From: Salipaludibacillus neizhouensis
GTDB taxonomy: Bacteria; Bacillota; Bacilli; Bacillales; Salisediminibacteriaceae
Length of the DNA stretch: 64,000 nt
Assembly: GCF_002886185.1 (NCBI RefSeq)
Contig: NZ_KZ614146.1
Span: 1,259,699-1,323,698 of the forward strand
Reading direction: 5' to 3'
The position numbers and the translations under genes are program-made. The stretch's first letter is position 1. Every line of letters starts with the position of its first letter. The notes under the pieces are model-generated. The model had not been told where the DNA came from. It did not search any database and saw nothing but the letters and a program-made list of their open reading frames with translations. Of this stretch, positions 26,580 to 35,443 are shown one piece after another.

Positions 26580-27452
26580 GTGATTATAGTGAATGTAACA
26601 ACAAAAGGGTGGATTTATGGTTTTATAGGAATACTTATATTTAGCGGTTCCCTTCCTGCAACTCGTGTGGCTGTCGGCGAACTTGATCCATACTTTCTTA
26701 CAGCATTTCGTGCCGCAATTGCTGGATTATTATCCGTGTTAATCATTATAATTTTAAAAGCAAAACGACCTGAAAAATCGGATGTATTATCATTAATTAT
26801 TGTGGCGGTTGGAGTTGTTATTGGCTTCCCACTTCTCACAGCTTTGGCACTCGAGCATAATACTGCTGCTCATGCCATTGTATTTTTAGGCCTTCTTCCA
26901 TTGTCAACAGCAATATTTGGTGTCATAAGAGGGGGAGAACGGCCTACCCCTATTTTTTGGGTCTTCTCAGCAATAGGAAGCTTTTTGGTTGCAGGGTTTG
27001 CTTTCTTTCAAGGAGGCGAATCTTCGCTATTGGGCGACTTATATATGTTGATATCTATCATAGTTTGTGGCTTGGGCTATGCAGAAGGGGCTAAATTATC
27101 TCGTAAATTAGGTAACTGGCAAGTAATTTCTTGGGCTCTTGTATTGTCCCTGCCCTTTATGGCCATACTCTCCATTTATCTTTTTCCAAGTTCTTGGGAA
27201 GGAATTAGTATTGGAACATATGTGAGTTTAGCTTATGTTTCCTTGTTTAGTATGTATATAGGATTTGTTTTCTGGTATAGGGGTCTTTCACAAGGTGGCA
27301 TAGCATCAGTGGGGCAGTTACAACTATTGCAACCATTCTTTGGCCTTTTACTTGCAGCGGTTATTCTTCAAGAGGAAGTTGGCTTTTTACTCGTTCTAGT
27401 AAATGTCGGTGTGGTGTTTTGTGTTGCTGCCGCTAAACGATTTTCACGGTAA
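26580..27452 (+). CDS. EamA/DMT-superfamily transporter
   Basis: The 290-residue membrane protein has about ten transmembrane helices in two EamA repeats of five. The first contains RVAVGELDPYFLTAFRAAIAG and the second YVSLFSMYIGFVFWYRGLSQGG, typical of drug/metabolite exporters of the RhaT/YdcZ-like group. GTG starts at 26580 or 26589 are both plausible. The preceding AAGGATAGG favours the first. It is divergent from a MocR regulator. MocR-EamA pairs are common in Bacillaceae and usually concern efflux of an amino acid or amine (inference). No substrate motif can be read. Confidence 0.88.
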   Translation: MIIVNVTTKGWIYGFIGILIFSGSLPATRVAVGELDPYFLTAFRAAIAGLLSVLIIIILKAKRPEKSDVLSLIIVAVGVVIGFPLLTALALEHNTAAHAIVFLGLLPLSTAIFGVIRGGERPTPIFWVFSAIGSFLVAGFAFFQGGESSLLGDLYMLISIIVCGLGYAEGAKLSRKLGNWQVISWALVLSLPFMAILSIYLFPSSWEGISIGTYVSLAYVSLFSMYIGFVFWYRGLSQGGIASVGQLQLLQPFFGLLLAAVILQEEVGFLLVLVNVGVVFCVAAAKRFSR

Positions 27453-27559
27453 AAGCTTTGTAAACAGAACGTACAGAGAGTCTGGATAATGATTACTGAA
27501 AATGAACAAACTTTTTCATATTAAATTCTTGTCATGCTTGCATTATAGAATCGATTTTG

Positions 27560-27668
27560 ATCAATCTTTTTTCAAAATGGATTCTTTTTATGTATCGTAA
27601 AATAAGGGTTTGTTTGTATTTTTGATCAAGTTTTATCTCAAAACTACAACTACGCCATTAATTGGGAG
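27560..27668 (+). repeat. Upstream segment with a decayed second copy at 37.0 kb
   Basis: AATCTTTTTTCAAAATGGAT and CAAAACTACAACTACGCCAT, 5' of the oxidoreductase gene, recur with changes at 37004-37103. The rest of the 309-base gap 27453-27761 shows no gene. TTGATCAATC and TTTGATCAAG near 27557 and 27620 are partial palindromes of unknown use. Confidence 0.7.
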
Positions 27669-27761
27669 ATCTTTTTTTAATAAAGTCAACATACATTTAT
27701 CATTGATAATCATTTTGACTGTTGCAGCTTTAAAGCGTATCCATTAAATGGGAGGTAATGT

Positions 27762-28718
27762 ATGAAGGCCATTGTTTGTACAAAATACGGACCGCCGGAT
27801 GTTCTAGAGCTTCAAGAGATTGAAAATCCTGTTCCCAAAAAAAATGAAGTAATGGTAAAAGTGAATGCGACAGCAGTTAACTCAGCTGACTGGCGGCTTC
27901 GAAAAGCTGAACCATTTGCGGTAAGGTTATTCTTTGGTTTTACAAAACCAAGGAGGGGCATTCTAGGCGGTGTTTTTGCTGGGGAAATTGAAGCGGTAGG
28001 CTCAGATGTAATACGATTTAAAGTCGGTGACCAACTATTTGGATCTACTGGCATGAGTTTAGGAGCTTATGCGGAGTACAAATGTCTGCCTGAAGATGGA
28101 GTGATTGCATTAAAACCAGAAAACATGTCCTATGAAGAAGCTGCCTCCGTTCCTTTTGGAGGATTGACAGCATTGCATTTTCTTAGAAAAGCAAACATCC
28201 AAAGGGCACAAAAAATCCTTGTCTACGGAGCCTCTGGAGCTGTAGGTACTGCTGCAGTCCAACTTGCCAAATACTTTGGGGCAGAGGTTACTGCGGTTTG
28301 CAGTACGACAAATGTGGAAATGCTGAAATCACTAGGTGCTGATAGAGTCATTGATTACAAGATGGAAGATTTCACTAAAAGTAGTGAGAAGTATGATGTT
28401 ATTTTTGACACGGTAGGAAGGATGTCGTTTTTACCTTGTAAAAAATTATTAAAGAAAAAGGGAATTATTATATTAGGGTCATCGAATGTGTCGAAAGAGG
28501 TTCAAGGGCTCTGGACTTCCATCACAAGCAGCAAGAAAGTAATATCAGGGATGGCCGGTGAAAAGGTTGATAATCTCCTTCTACTTAAGGAGCTTATTGA
28601 GTTGGGGGAAATCAAATCTGTGATCGATAGATGCTATGGCTTAGAACAAATTCCGGATGCTCATAGCTATGTTGAAAAAGGGCATAAAAAGGGAAATGTA
28701 GTGATAACAGTGGGTTAA
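27762..28718 (+). CDS. NAD(P)-dependent alcohol dehydrogenase/quinone oxidoreductase (MDR family)
   Basis: This 318-residue medium-chain dehydrogenase/reductase has the GroES-like N-terminal domain (to about 120, with [18 protein letters not shown]). The Rossmann domain has the [20 protein letters not shown] dinucleotide loop near residues 148-167. Catalytic zinc ligands are absent, as in QOR-type enones/quinone reductases related to Bacillus YogA-like proteins. The C-terminus [15 protein letters not shown] is the standard MDR end. The start follows GGGAGGTAATGT. It is monocistronic here. A 25-base piece of its coding sequence (GGGGCAGAGGTTACTGCGGT) reappears at 37.11 kb in a scrambled remnant. 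Confidence 0.9.
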   Translation: MKAIVCTKYGPPDVLELQEIENPVPKKNEVMVKVNATAVNSADWRLRKAEPFAVRLFFGFTKPRRGILGGVFAGEIEAVGSDVIRFKVGDQLFGSTGMSLGAYAEYKCLPEDGVIALKPENMSYEEAASVPFGGLTALHFLRKANIQRAQKILVYGASGAVGTAAVQLAKYFGAEVTAVCSTTNVEMLKSLGADRVIDYKMEDFTKSSEKYDVIFDTVGRMSFLPCKKLLKKKGIIILGSSNVSKEVQGLWTSITSSKKVISGMAGEKVDNLLLLKELIELGEIKSVIDRCYGLEQIPDAHSYVEKGHKKGNVVITVG

Positions 28719-28813
28719 ATAAAACGTCTAAAAGGCAATGATAGAATGCAGAAGTAGTTGGGGAGTTATATCTTTTATTAATTGGTTGCCTTTTGATTGA
28801 AAGGCCCTTTATA

Positions 28814-29002
28814 TCAATTAGGGGACCTTTCAAAAATAATTTCAAAGTATGAAGCAGAACCATATCCTTTCGTAGCTGGAGCAAATATTTGGACGAATCT
28901 CCAACCATCTTTAGCATGGTTAACAATAATATTTTGGTAATCCTCTTTTGGTTTACCATTCCAATTACTAAGATCAACTTTCACAAATTTATATTCATAC
29001 AT
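28814..29002 (-). CDS. DUF4177 domain protein
   Basis: The 62-residue protein has the DUF4177 signature: N-terminal [11 protein letters not shown], a central [14 protein letters not shown] and a C-terminal YFEIIFERS, a compact beta-alpha-beta fold. These proteins are widespread and of unknown function. The ATG at 29002 follows ACAGGAGGTTTTTAATC, a strong site. It is transcribed convergently with the oxidoreductase gene. The C-rich 3' side (about 28790-28810) contains a CCTTTATATCAATTAGGGGACC imperfect hairpin that could terminate it. Confidence 0.85.
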   Translation of the reverse strand: MYEYKFVKVDLSNWNGKPKEDYQNIIVNHAKDGWRFVQIFAPATKGYGSASYFEIIFERSPN

Positions 29003-29213
29003 GATTAAAAACCTCCTGTGTAAGTCATATTATTTTTTATACGTATGAAGGAGAACAATAGTTCAAAATGAGTTAGTGAATGCTTACTATTTGTTTCGTT
29101 TTCACACAAATGTTACTTATAACTAACTTGTGAAAGAACATTAAAAAGACAACTCCGAAACGTTAACAAGATATTTACCAGAAGTATTTGATTAAATAAG
29201 ACCGAATTTTTAT

Positions 29214-29259
29214 AAATAAACTGCTATGAGGAATGGAATTTCCGCATGGCAGTTTATTT
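29214..29259. other. Perfect-arm hairpin in a gene-poor gap
   Basis: AAATAAACTGC (29214-29224) pairs with GCAGTTTATTT (29249-29259). It lies in the gap 29003-29649. A + strand frame from about 29262 (ESLLTVVGDVRKIESGKI, ending before 29380) looks like the tail of a small protein, but has no start or known relative. Apart from the weak REP-like motif at 29449-29480, the rest of this gap shows nothing I can name. Confidence 0.45.
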
Positions 29260-29448
29260 ATGTTGGAATCACTACTAACAGTTGTAGGTGATGTTCGTAA
29301 AATAGAATCTGGAAAAATCGATAGGCGGCCGACTGAGCGTAGCATTCGAAGACTGTTAAAACTCTCCATCTATTATTGATCGATAGATTCCTTCCTTAGA
29401 AAAGGTTTTTAATTTACCTTCATATCTTAAGAAAGACTCAACCCACCC

Positions 29449-29480
29449 GTGCAAATGATGCACAGAACCGTTTCTTTATT
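29449..29480 (-). repeat. REP-like motif, diverged copy
   Basis: CGTGCAAATGATGCACAGAA followed by CCGTTTCTTTATT resembles the GTGCCAATGAAGCAAAGAAC / CGTCCCCTTGTTTT motif at 30661 and 34503. It is a weak match. Confidence 0.4.
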
Positions 29481-29649
29481 AAATGTAAGAATGTTTTCTT
29501 CATGGAATTTTCCCCTTCAAACCTTGCTTTTTTAAACTAATATCACACTGGTATTGAGCTTCGTGCACTGAGGGTAGAATAGTTGAACAATTGCAGCGCT
29601 AACTTCTAGTGCTAACCCTGCTCCGATAGTTCAAGAAGAAATAAATGAA

Positions 29650-29821
29650 TTAGTGTTTAGTTCTACTGAAATATCTATATAAACTTACTAATCCTATAAC
29701 AATTAAAACGATCATAGCAATGCCATAAAAAATCGACTTAAAAATGTAACTAAGCGAATTTAACCATAGCGGAACCTAATACAAAAAATAACACCACTAC
29801 CAGCAATAATCTATTTTTCAT
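29650..29821 (-). pseudogene. Small two-helix membrane protein with frameshift
   Basis: The gene starts at ATG 29821 (after GAGAAGGAAATAT) and encodes MKNRLLLVVVLFFVLGSAMV, then runs into a stop after about 23 codons. A one-base shift restores LNSLSYIFKSIFYGIAMIVL and IVIGLVSLYRYFSRTKH, ending at 29650. The span (172 bases) is one base longer than a multiple of three, consistent with a single insertion. The repaired protein would be about 56 residues with two hydrophobic helices. A sequencing error is an alternative explanation. Confidence 0.55.
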
Positions 29822-29913
29822 ATATTTCCTTCTCCCATAAAAATAAGACCTCTCCAACAATCATCCGTTAGAGACTTATAAGCAATCACAGTTTGTTCCA
29901 CTATGCTACTCCG

Positions 29914-30150
29914 TTAGCTGAATTGTGAAGTATAAATAAGAACGAAAAATACAAATGCAGATGCACCAATGTTTATATATCCCCAAAATGATTTTTTGTC
30001 TTTTTTAAGTTTAATTAAGCCTACTACCAACGATAGGAAACCCAGTAAAATAAAAGAATAAGGCAATAAATCAAATGTTCGAGTTATTAAACTATAGCTA
30101 CCTAATGTGACGACGGATATTGATAAGATAATTCTTAATACTTTCAGCAA
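29914..30150 (-). CDS. DUF3953 family small membrane protein
   Basis: The 78-residue protein has three hydrophobic segments: LKVLRIILSISVVTLGSYSL at the start, PYSFILLGFLSLVVGLI in the middle and YINIGASAFVFFVLIYT at the end, with a short KLKKDKKSFW loop before the last helix. This pattern is that of DUF3953 proteins, found widely in Bacillus and of unknown function. TTG start at 30150 behind AGGGGGAAAGAA. A reverse-oriented array repeat (R15) lies directly upstream and may supply its promoter, as for array genes on the other strand. Confidence 0.75.
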   Translation of the reverse strand: MLKVLRIILSISVVTLGSYSLITRTFDLLPYSFILLGFLSLVVGLIKLKKDKKSFWGYINIGASAFVFFVLIYTSQFS

Positions 30151-30204
30151 ATTCTTTCCCCCTAAAGTAAGTGTCTTCTTAAATTAAGCATCATTTTGCT
30201 AAAG

Positions 30205-30310
30205 TGAAAACATTCATATTAATCCTCATATTCTACTATCACTTTAACATAAATTTACCAATTCATTTTCATAATCTTGGAAACTACTCTCCAACTATTT
30301 GGCCCGATTC
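30205..30310 (-). repeat. Array repeat copy R15 (reverse orientation, 3' half)
   Basis: On the minus strand this reads TGGAGAGTAGTTTCCAAGAT, ATGAATTGGTAAATTTATGT, TTAAAGTGATAGTAGAATAT and a relic of GTGAAAACATTCAT. It contains the box and promoter modules of the repeat but no GCGCAATT stem. It is the only clearly inverted copy and points toward the DUF3953 gene, also on the minus strand. Confidence 0.75.
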
Positions 30311-30525
30311 CGAAGGGCTTCACTCTTTGAATATAACACTTTTGATTGTACAAATGATGGATGTTAATCTTTGATCGTTTAGACAGTATGAAATGGTAAA
30401 CAGTAAGGCATTCAGTGGTAAAAACGATGTCAATAATGCTACATTTCAATGGCTCATCTCATCGATTTGGATAAAAGGTTCATTGAAAATCTTCTATGAA
30501 AGAAGTAAACTGTTTTCATATCCTT

Positions 30526-30556
30526 GACTCTTCATTAGTAACTGAAGAGTCTTTTT
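30526..30556 (+). terminator. Terminator-like hairpin in a gene-free gap
   Basis: GACTCTTCA (30526-30534) pairs with TGAAGAGTC (30543-30551), followed by TTTTTC. No intact + strand gene precedes it, so an upstream gene may have been lost from 30311-30520. Confidence 0.7.
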
Positions 30557-30660
30557 CACGTTTTTTCTTCTGTGAGAATAGAGGCTGCGTTCGTAAACAA
30601 AAAGCAGCTTGAAGTAGTGAAAGGCGGTGAATCGAGTGGGAACAGCAAAGACTATCCCAC

Positions 30661-30696
30661 CAGTGCCAATGAAGCAAAGAACCGTCCCCTTGTTTT
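30661..30696 (-). repeat. REP-like motif copy
   Basis: CAGTGCCAATGAAGCAAAGA plus ACCGTCCCCTTGTTTT. The minus strand reads GGGGACGGTTCTTTGCTTCA, a string I associate with REP-like elements of Bacillaceae. A near-identical copy is at 34503-34538. Confidence 0.65.
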
Positions 30697-30734
30697 ACCC
30701 TTGTTTTAAAAGATAGTAGAGAAAGGATACTCAA

Positions 30735-31553
30735 ATGAGAAATCTGTTTACAATAGGAGAAATGGCAAAACTTCACAATATAACCATGAAAACACTAAGA
30801 TATTATAATGAGATTGGATTGCTAGAGCCAATTCAAATTGACGAAAGAAATGGATATAGATATTACTCAACGGAACAATTTGAACAAATAAATACGATAC
30901 AGTATTTAAAGAAATTAGGGTTTTCTTTGAAGGAAATCAAGGGTCAACTATATCATAGGGATATTGCCGGTTTCGTGGATTTATTAGAGAAGCAAAAAAA
31001 ACTAACAGAACAAAAAATAAAGGAACTCGTACAGGTGAACCGTAGATTCCAAAATCGTATCAACGATATTACATTAGCTCGAGAAATAATGGAATTAGGA
31101 GTGGTAAGAGTAGTTGATATAAATGAGAGGAAAGTAGTGAGATTGATGGAAAAAATCGGTTCAGAGCCCGAAATAGAGGTTTCATTGAGGCAGTTAGAGA
31201 ATATGGCGAACATGAATTCTTCCATTTTTATAGGTGGTGTTGGGCTTACAGTAGATTTAAATAATATCAAAGATAAAAAGTTTGATGAATATAACTCTAT
31301 TTTCATCTTAACGGAGGAAGAAGATATCGAGAGCTCATTCATTACAACCTTTCAAAAAGGGAAATATGCCAGTATTTTCTATAGGGGCGACCATAACGAA
31401 TCATCTCCATATTATAAAGTGTTACTAGATTACATCAAGAAGAATGGTCTTCAAATGATGGGAGACTCCATTGAAAGAGTGATCATTAATCAGTACATTT
31501 CAAAAAACGAAGAAGATTACCTGACAGAAATTCAAATTCAAGTTACCTATTGA
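30735..31553 (+). CDS. MerR family regulator with effector-binding domain
   Basis: The 272-residue protein starts at ATG 30735 after GAGAAAGGATACTCAA. The N-terminal MerR winged helix is clear (FTIGEMAKLHNITMKTLRYY and GLLEPIQIDERNGYRYYS, residues 4-45), followed by the coiled-coil dimerisation helix (about 80-120). The C-terminal half (about 130-270) is a GyrI/BmrR-like effector-binding domain. Such regulators sense hydrophobic cationic drugs. The MFS exporter starts 100 bases downstream, matching the BmrR-Bmr arrangement, so control of that exporter is likely. A small hairpin at 31552-31573 separates the two. Confidence 0.9.
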   Translation: MRNLFTIGEMAKLHNITMKTLRYYNEIGLLEPIQIDERNGYRYYSTEQFEQINTIQYLKKLGFSLKEIKGQLYHRDIAGFVDLLEKQKKLTEQKIKELVQVNRRFQNRINDITLAREIMELGVVRVVDINERKVVRLMEKIGSEPEIEVSLRQLENMANMNSSIFIGGVGLTVDLNNIKDKKFDEYNSIFILTEEEDIESSFITTFQKGKYASIFYRGDHNESSPYYKVLLDYIKKNGLQMMGDSIERVIINQYISKNEEDYLTEIQIQVTY

Positions 31554-31653
31554 CCTTCCCCTTACAGGAAGGTTTATTATTTGTATTGCTACTTGAAAAG
31601 GACTTTCCATCTATCGATTTCCGACTAGACAATAAAATAAAGGAGAAAACGAA

Positions 31654-32862
31654 ATGACTACTATAAATAATAAGATTTGGTCACTGTCGTTTGTATTCGT
31701 ACTGGTTTCCAATGCCTTAGTCTTTATGACTTTTGAAATGCTTTTACCGACTCTTCCCTTATTTATCACGGCCTTAGGAGGAGGTGCAAGTCAGGTCGGT
31801 TTAGTAACAGGAATTTTTATGTTATCGGCTATTTTAACCCGTCCATTTACGGGAATTCTTGCAACGAAGGTTGATAAAAAACTACTTTTAATTTTTGGTA
31901 TTTTCCTTATGGCCCTATCTACAGGTGCCTATTATCTCTCCAACAACATCTCAACGTTATTGCTTATTCGATTAATTCACGGGGCTGGATTTGGTTTAGC
32001 AACCACTTACTTTGCCACACTTGCTGCTGAAATCGTTCCTAAAGATCGTCGAGGCGAGGGGATTGGCTATTTTGGTGTGGGAGAAACAGTTGCCATCTCA
32101 GTAGGTCCAATGGTTGGTATTATGACACTAGAATTATATGACTTTCAACGATTATTCTTTGGAGGAATGGCTGTTCTTTTTCTAGCTATTATTATGGCTA
32201 TTTTTATAAAAATAGCACCTAAAGGAAAAAAGGTAGATAAACAAGTAAGTGGAAAATTTAAACTATTGGAGAAACGAGTTCTCTTTCCTGCATTGCTCAT
32301 CTTTCTAATAGGAATTGCGGCAGGAGGAATTATGTCATTCTTTTCTCTGTACGCAATAGAGAAGGATTTTACTCTAGTAGGATTATTTTTCTTATTGATT
32401 GCCGCAGCAAGTTTTATGATTCGATTAATATCAGGAAAATTGTTTGATGTGTACGGGCTAGCGGTGATTCTAATACCGGGTTCTATTCTGTCGATTATAG
32501 GATTGATTATCCTATACGTAGCAGTTAGTGATAGCATGTTTTTAATCGCAGCTATCTTTTATGGATTTGGATTTGGTGCTATTTTCCCAGCCATTCAAAC
32601 ATGGTGTTTGAATTTAGTAGAGGAACATGAACATGAGGATGCGATGGCTACTTTCTTCAACTTTTTTGATTTAGGTATTGGAGGAGGTTCCTTTATCCTT
32701 GGATTAGTAGCTACAGTTGCATCTTATCAAGCAGTATATCTTGTCGCATCCATTGTGTATGGGTTGGTTCTAGTTATTTATCTTGTTTACTTTGTTAGAA
32801 AAAGACAATCAAATAAACAGAGTGGAAAAAGGGAAGAACTTAAAAATCAAGCAATCTACTAG
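31654..32862 (+). CDS. MFS transporter (multidrug exporter-like)
   Basis: The 402-residue protein has about 12 transmembrane helices. The first half has the FEMLLPTLPLFITALGGGAS loop and the GILATKVDKKLLLIFGIF motif A region between helices 2 and 3. LLIRLIHGAGFGLATTYFAT is motif B in helix 4 with the conserved arginine, and GYFGVGETVAISVGPMVG is motif C of drug exporters in helix 5. The start follows TAAAGGAGAAAACGAA. The MerR regulator upstream supports a role in efflux of toxic compounds. The substrate is unknown. Confidence 0.9.
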   Translation: MTTINNKIWSLSFVFVLVSNALVFMTFEMLLPTLPLFITALGGGASQVGLVTGIFMLSAILTRPFTGILATKVDKKLLLIFGIFLMALSTGAYYLSNNISTLLLIRLIHGAGFGLATTYFATLAAEIVPKDRRGEGIGYFGVGETVAISVGPMVGIMTLELYDFQRLFFGGMAVLFLAIIMAIFIKIAPKGKKVDKQVSGKFKLLEKRVLFPALLIFLIGIAAGGIMSFFSLYAIEKDFTLVGLFFLLIAAASFMIRLISGKLFDVYGLAVILIPGSILSIIGLIILYVAVSDSMFLIAAIFYGFGFGAIFPAIQTWCLNLVEEHEHEDAMATFFNFFDLGIGGGSFILGLVATVASYQAVYLVASIVYGLVLVIYLVYFVRKRQSNKQSGKREELKNQAIY

Positions 32863-32939
32863 TGTAGGAAGATGGGACTAAGGGGTTTGAAGACGGTGCA
32901 AAAGTTTTTGGTGAAGGAGTTCGATGAAGTACAAAAAAT

Positions 32940-32965
32940 AGGTTAGCAATATCACTTGCTAACCT
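32940..32965. terminator. Bidirectional terminator between MFS and XRE genes
   Basis: AGGTTAGCAA (32940-32949) pairs perfectly with TTGCTAACCT (32956-32965) between two convergent genes. Confidence 0.75.
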
Positions 32966-32999
32966 ATCCACCTTTATGTACTTATGTTTAGCCATCGCA

Positions 33000-33545
33000 T
33001 TATAGTAGATCATCTAACTTTGTATCTGAATAAATCGTGATTAGGATGACAGATTTTGTATCTCCAATATTTTTTACACTATGTGGAACACTTGCGTTCC
33101 AGCTAAAAGAATCACCTTCTTCTGCGATCATAGAATCTTCCCCTTGTTCAGCTAGCACTTTTCCTTCAAGCACTAAATGGCACTCTTCACCTTCGTGGGC
33201 ATGTGGCTCATCTTCTCCAATGGCAAAACCGGGTGGCGATTCAACGATCATCATTCGTAACGGTCCTTTTGAGGTAATATGCTCAATTTTTAAATTTTTC
33301 AACGAAGAGATTCTTCTCTCGTCTTTTCGTACGGCACGCATGTGCTGTTTTTTCTCTAACAATAAATAAGGTAATGGCACCTTTAGATACTCCGCAATCG
33401 TATTCAGTGTATTAATGGAAGGTGATGTATTGTTGTTTTCGATGTTACTTATAAAACCTTTTGATAGGCCTGTGCCTTCACACATTTGCGCGATTGTAAT
33501 CTTTTTTCTTTTTCTAATCGAGCGAATTTTAGTTCCTATGTCCAA
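33000..33545 (-). CDS. XRE-cupin transcriptional regulator
   Basis: The 181-residue protein is counted from a TTG at 33545, which gives MDIGTKIRSIRK, the usual family start, with AGAGGTG six bases upstream. GTG 33554 is the alternative. The helix-turn-helix lies at residues 8-60 (ITIAQMCEGTGLSKGFISNI). The C-terminal cupin (about 105-175) has the metal/ligand-type EDEPHAHEGEECHLVLEGKV block. Such PuuR-like regulators bind small effectors in the cupin. It is divergent from the DoxX-like gene at 33866, with a 320-base AT-rich gap holding no other recognised feature. Confidence 0.9.
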   Translation of the reverse strand: MDIGTKIRSIRKRKKITIAQMCEGTGLSKGFISNIENNNTSPSINTLNTIAEYLKVPLPYLLLEKKQHMRAVRKDERRISSLKNLKIEHITSKGPLRMMIVESPPGFAIGEDEPHAHEGEECHLVLEGKVLAEQGEDSMIAEEGDSFSWNASVPHSVKNIGDTKSVILITIYSDTKLDDLL

Positions 33546-33865
33546 CCTAATCACCTCTAAGTGTTTTCGTTTAAGAAACTAATCATAATAGTAACAAAAT
33601 CATTGACAGTCTACAAGTCTATTGTTAACATACAGGAAACAATTATTCTTATAGAAAAACAAAATACGTTTTTATTTTTTGTGATTTTGTTTTCAAATAT
33701 GAATATGTTTTTATTAATAGGATACTGACGGCTTTCTGTTTACTTTTAAGCTGACCGTCTAGACCCTTTTAAGATAAGGAGTGATTTAGGAGGTGGATAA
33801 AATAAGTTGTTACTAAATAAGTTATTGGTTGATAGAAAAAATAAATTTCTTTAGGAGGAACAAAA

Positions 33866-34261
33866 ATGAAAAATCAACAAGATATTGGTGCATTATTACT
33901 ACGAGTAGTTTTAGGAATTATTTTTATAGGACATGGTACTCAAAAGTTCCAAGGTGGTATTGAAAACATTGCTGGGTGGTTTGATAGTATTGGGTTGCCA
34001 GGATTTTTGGCTTATATAGTAGCAAGTATCGAATTGGTAGGTGGGATTGCGATAATACTAGGTTTGGCGACTCGTATCGTAGGAGGACTTTTTGTCATCG
34101 TGCTATTAGGAGCAATCGTGACAGTTCAATTATCAGCAGGTTTTATTGGAGGGTATGCGTACGATCTTGCGTTACTGGCCATCTCTGCCTACTTATTACT
34201 AAATGGAAGCAAGTTATTTTCTTTAGATAGTTATATTTTAAAAGTAAGAAACAAATCATAA
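33866..34261 (+). CDS. DoxX family membrane protein
   Basis: The 131-residue protein has four transmembrane helices. The DoxX signature is seen in LLLRVVLGIIFIGHGTQKF (helix 1), GGIENIAGWFDSIGLPGF, YIVASIELVGGIAIILGLATR (helix 2) and the C-terminal YDLALLAISAYLLLNGS. Members range from thiosulfate:quinone oxidoreductase subunits to CatD-type proteins implicated in thiol stress with MhqR/CatR systems in Bacillus. It has an excellent AGGAGGAACAAAA ribosome binding site and is divergent from an XRE-cupin regulator, which may control it. Confidence 0.88.
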   Translation: MKNQQDIGALLLRVVLGIIFIGHGTQKFQGGIENIAGWFDSIGLPGFLAYIVASIELVGGIAIILGLATRIVGGLFVIVLLGAIVTVQLSAGFIGGYAYDLALLAISAYLLLNGSKLFSLDSYILKVRNKS

Positions 34262-34298
34262 TTTGTAGAAAGGGGACAGACCTTTCTGGTTGTAACTA

Positions 34299-34409
34299 AT
34301 GAAAAATAGGAAGAGCATTTCGGTAATGATCATTATTGCTATTGTTGTTGCACTAGTTATATTTCAAAGAAAAGAAGGGCACAATGAAGATATGAGTATG
34401 GAGCAATAA
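34299..34409 (+). CDS. Possible 36-residue membrane peptide
   Basis: From ATG 34299 the frame encodes KNRKSISVMIIIAIVVALVI, a basic start and one membrane helix, then a charged tail FQRKEGHNEDMSMEQ. The topology is that of a small bitopic peptide. The ribosome binding site is weak, but a strong terminator-like hairpin follows at 34426. It could also be the tail of the doxX transcript without coding function. Confidence 0.4.
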   Translation: MKNRKSISVMIIIAIVVALVIFQRKEGHNEDMSMEQ

Positions 34410-34425
34410 GCGGTGTTAAACGAAT

Positions 34426-34462
34426 AAAAGACCCTTCGATGTTTTTCTGAAGGGTCTTTTAT
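34426..34462. terminator. Strong terminator after the DoxX unit
   Basis: AAAAGACCCTTC (34426-34437) pairs perfectly with GAAGGGTCTTTT (34449-34460), a 12-bp stem flanked by A and T runs. It can work on both strands and so also serves the convergent CHRD gene. Confidence 0.85.
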
Positions 34463-34502
34463 TCATTTTTTCCTCGCTTGAGCGAACCACGCGAGTTCCA
34501 CT

Positions 34503-34538
34503 CGTGCCAATGAAGCAGAGAACCGTCCCCTTGTTTTT
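34503..34538 (-). repeat. REP-like motif copy
   Basis: CGTGCCAATGAAGCAGAGAA plus CCGTCCCCTTGTTTTT matches the motif at 30661-30696 with one or two changes. It lies just downstream of the CHRD gene's 3' end. Confidence 0.65.
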
Positions 34539-34560
34539 CCAACTGGCATGTCTTGTTTGG

Positions 34561-35004
34561 CTAACGGTGTGGAAATTTAAGTGGTATAATTTGACCTCTA
34601 ATTTCACCTGCTGGATTTTGTTCAGTATGAGCATTAACATAAGTTAATTCTCGTTCCATGAATTTCAATAAATCTTTTACAGTTTCTATACCTGCTTTAT
34701 TTTCTACAATATCATCATTAGTAATAGTCCCTGTAATAAGACCTCTTCTCGTCGTAATCCCATTTTGCTGCTCAAGCGTTTCTAGGTCAGCCCCAAAAAG
34801 GAATGCAACTACAGGTCCGTTTACACCTCGGGCACCAACGTGGATATGTGCTTGAACAAAGTTTTCAATGTTTTTAACTTCTAGTGCAAACTTTATCTTC
34901 GTTTTATTTTTATTAGCTACAAATTTCGCTGAACCAAAAGCATCCGTTTCCACAGGAGGGACTTCATTTTCACCTTTTAATCTTGTCCTAAAGAATGTTA
35001 GCAT
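34561..35004 (-). CDS. CHRD domain protein
   Basis: The 147-residue protein has a chordin-like CHRD domain: LKGENEVPPVETDAFGSAKF at the start, the AHIHVGARGVNGPVVAFLF core near residues 52-70, and the C-terminal TYVNAHTEQNPAGEIRGQI. CHRD domains are beta-rich and usually extracellular in animals. Bacterial single-domain versions are common and of unknown role. No signal peptide is visible, so a cytoplasmic or spore location is possible. The ATG at 35004 follows GAGAGGTGATTAAAG. It is a single gene convergent with the doxX region. Confidence 0.85.
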   Translation of the reverse strand: MLTFFRTRLKGENEVPPVETDAFGSAKFVANKNKTKIKFALEVKNIENFVQAHIHVGARGVNGPVVAFLFGADLETLEQQNGITTRRGLITGTITNDDIVENKAGIETVKDLLKFMERELTYVNAHTEQNPAGEIRGQIIPLKFPHR

Positions 35005-35106
35005 CTTTAATCACCTCTCTTTCCTGCAACTAATACAGTCTATGTAAGGTAATTTTAATTTGTATAGGTTAGTAGCTAACTAAAGATGACTAGTTTCTCA
35101 GGAAGG

Positions 35107-35199
35107 GCTACAGAAAATCCTTATTTTATATCCCAAGATTTACTCAGTAGATATATTCCTCTTTTTATTTCCTCTTCTGATACTCCCGAAAATCCTAAT
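35107..35199 (-). pseudogene. 3'-end remnant of a second MocR-like gene
   Basis: The segment TCTTATTTTATACCCCAAGA-like sequence at 25037-25130, the last codons of the MocR gene, is repeated here with few changes (CTTATTTTATATCCCAAGAT, TTTACTCAGTAGATATATTC, CTGATACTCCCGAAAATCCT). It encodes about the last 28 residues (LGFSGVSEEEIKRGIYLL on the minus strand) and ends abruptly. It marks an old duplication whose remainder is gone. Confidence 0.75.
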
Positions 35200-35296
35200 A
35201 CAAAGAGTATGGATGGATCCTAATACTGGAATACGTGGGGGATTTTGAATGTTTTCATGTAAATTAAAGGTAGAATTCTTTAATATGGAAGTGCCA

Positions 35297-35325
35297 CGAT
35301 GCTTGAATAATCGAAGCATCGCTTT
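35297..35325 (+). terminator. Terminator-like hairpin
   Basis: CGATGCTT (35297-35304) pairs with AAGCATCG (35314-35321), followed by CTTTCCTT. It stands in the 439-base gap 35005-35443, which otherwise holds only the MocR remnant. Confidence 0.6.
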
Positions 35326-35443
35326 CCTTGTTCTGCTAACTGGCAGTTATGTTTAATAAGAATTCTTTAATGTTTTTTCCAATCAATACATGTAATCTAA
35401 CATATGGGGAATGATTAGATAAACTGATATAAGGAGAGTTAAT

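Noticed and set aside
35210-35260. Short frame WMDPNTGIRGG after the MocR remnant
   Set aside because: Too short to assign to any family; could be chance.
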